A stretch of DNA of 6,001 bases, taken from the NCBI GenBank assembly GCA_902787595.1, contig CADAHD010000293.1, positions 1 to 6,001 on the forward strand, read 5' to 3'. This DNA is from an uncultured Lachnospiraceae bacterium (lineage in GTDB: Bacteria; Bacillota_A; Clostridia; Lachnospirales; Lachnospiraceae). Of the stretch, positions 5,799 to 6,001 are shown piece after piece; within the stretch, counting starts at the first letter, position 1, and every line of letters starts with the position of its first letter. The notes under the pieces were generated by a model, which was not told where the DNA came from, ran no database searches, and saw only the letters and a list, made by a program, of their open reading frames with translations. A program made the position numbers and the translations under genes.

Positions 5799-5853
5799 AG
5801 GATTTGGAAGGCCATGGCTGCCTGAACAAAAGTATAGCGCTAATAATGCAAAG
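5790..5853 (+). repeat. two copies of an 11-bp direct repeat in a divergent promoter region
   Basis: ATAATGCAAAG occurs at 5790-5800 and again at 5843-5853, 53 bp apart, about five helical turns. The first copy covers the -35 of the deacetylase promoter; the second ends three bases before the extended -10 of the divergent gene. This placement suggests a shared protein-binding site, though chance in AT-rich DNA is possible. Confidence 0.4.
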
Positions 5854-5855
5854 TA

Positions 5856-5864
5856 TGTTATAAT
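5856..5864 (+). promoter_or_regulatory. extended -10 promoter of the right-edge gene
   Basis: TGT followed by a consensus TATAAT (5859-5864). No good -35 lies 17 bp upstream; that position holds the palindrome TAGCGCTA (5835-5842). Extended -10 promoters can work without a -35. The predicted start is near 5871. Confidence 0.55.
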
Positions 5865-5880
5865 ATCATTTTATATGAAA

Positions 5881-5899
5881 GGGGACAGCGGCTGTTCCC
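5881..5899 (+). other. stem-loop in the 5' leader of the right-edge gene
   Basis: GGGGACAG-CGG-CTGTTCCC forms an 8-bp stem (one G-U pair) with a three-base loop, about ten bases after the predicted transcription start and 25 bases before the start codon. It is not followed by a T-run. It may protect the message's 5' end or be a stray palindromic repeat element. Confidence 0.5.
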
Positions 5900-5924
5900 G
5901 GATAGTATAATGAGGAAAATGATT

Positions 5925-6001
5925 ATGAAAAGAAAAATGATCGGCAAAATGATCGCGCCGCTCGCGATCGCATCAGCGCTTATGATGGCAATGGGCGGAT
6001 G
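5925..6001 (+). CDS. putative secreted protein or lipoprotein, N-terminus only
   Basis: Only 25 codons are visible before the window ends. They encode a typical export signal: a basic start (MKRKMIGK), a hydrophobic core (MIAPLAIASALMMAM) and then GG, with the next codon cut off after TG. If that codon is TGC or TGT, the cysteine after MGG would make a lipoprotein cleavage site; TGG would give Trp. I chose the ATG at 5925 because GAGG (5912-5915) lies nine bases upstream. The in-frame ATG at 5910 lacks a ribosome binding site and would add five residues. The gene is divergent from the deacetylase gene and has its own extended -10 promoter. The mature protein is outside the window, so no function can be given; substrate-binding lipoproteins of transporters are a common class with such signals. 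Confidence 0.6.
   Translation, partial: MKRKMIGKMIAPLAIASALMMAMGG

Noticed and set aside
5741..5815. N-terminal extension of the deacetylase (25 residues, hydrophobic)
   Set aside because: No ribosome binding site before the ATG at 5815, and the stretch contains the promoter; the ATG at 5740 has GGAGG at good distance.
5875..5910. Eleven-codon open frame before the right-edge gene, as a leader peptide
   Set aside because: No ribosome binding site, and its codons mostly coincide with the stem-loop; no run of regulatory codons.
5906..5911. Second TATAAT hexamer as a -10 element
   Set aside because: A start about seven bases downstream would remove the GAGG ribosome binding site of the gene at 5925; the upstream extended -10 fits better.

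Overview
The window looks like a chromosomal stretch of a low-to-moderate-GC anaerobic Firmicute, most likely a Lachnospiraceae-type Clostridium. This rests on strong purine-rich ribosome binding sites, TGn-type extended -10 promoters, AT-rich intergenic DNA and the character of the proteins: a Re-citrate synthase-like enzyme, an XRE-AbrB fusion regulator and a GH25 lysozyme. No tRNA, rRNA, CRISPR array, insertion sequence or phage module was seen.

Layout, left to right. The 3' end of a GH25 lysozyme gene (+) meets a LysR-family regulator gene (-) tail to tail across a shared hairpin with an A-run on one side and a T-run on the other. The regulator is divergent from a 454-residue DRE-TIM Claisen-condensing enzyme (+), best read as a Re-citrate synthase. 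The 131-bp gap between them carries two T-N11-A dyads 33 bp apart, the classic arrangement for a LysR protein controlling itself and its neighbour. Next comes a minus-strand block, given in transcription order: a polysaccharide deacetylase, a multi-pass membrane acyltransferase directly abutting an XRE-AbrB regulator gene, and a low-molecular-weight protein tyrosine phosphatase. At the right edge a plus-strand gene begins with a lipoprotein-like signal peptide, divergent from the deacetylase.

The clearest anomaly is in the XRE-AbrB gene. A tandem duplication of 23 bp inside the AbrB domain shifts the frame. Removing one copy by eye restores a normal 139-residue protein, so the gene is recently broken, phase-variable, or hit by an assembly error.

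How the genes may work together: the LysR/citrate synthase pair fits control of the oxidative branch to 2-oxoglutarate and glutamate. The lysozyme, deacetylase, acyltransferase and putative lipoprotein all point to the cell envelope, but they sit in separate transcription units and nothing shows that they form one system. No clearly new multi-gene system is visible. The most useful leads are the duplication, the LysR operator pair, a dyad upstream of the acyltransferase-regulator operon, and a repeated 11-mer in the right-hand divergent promoter region.
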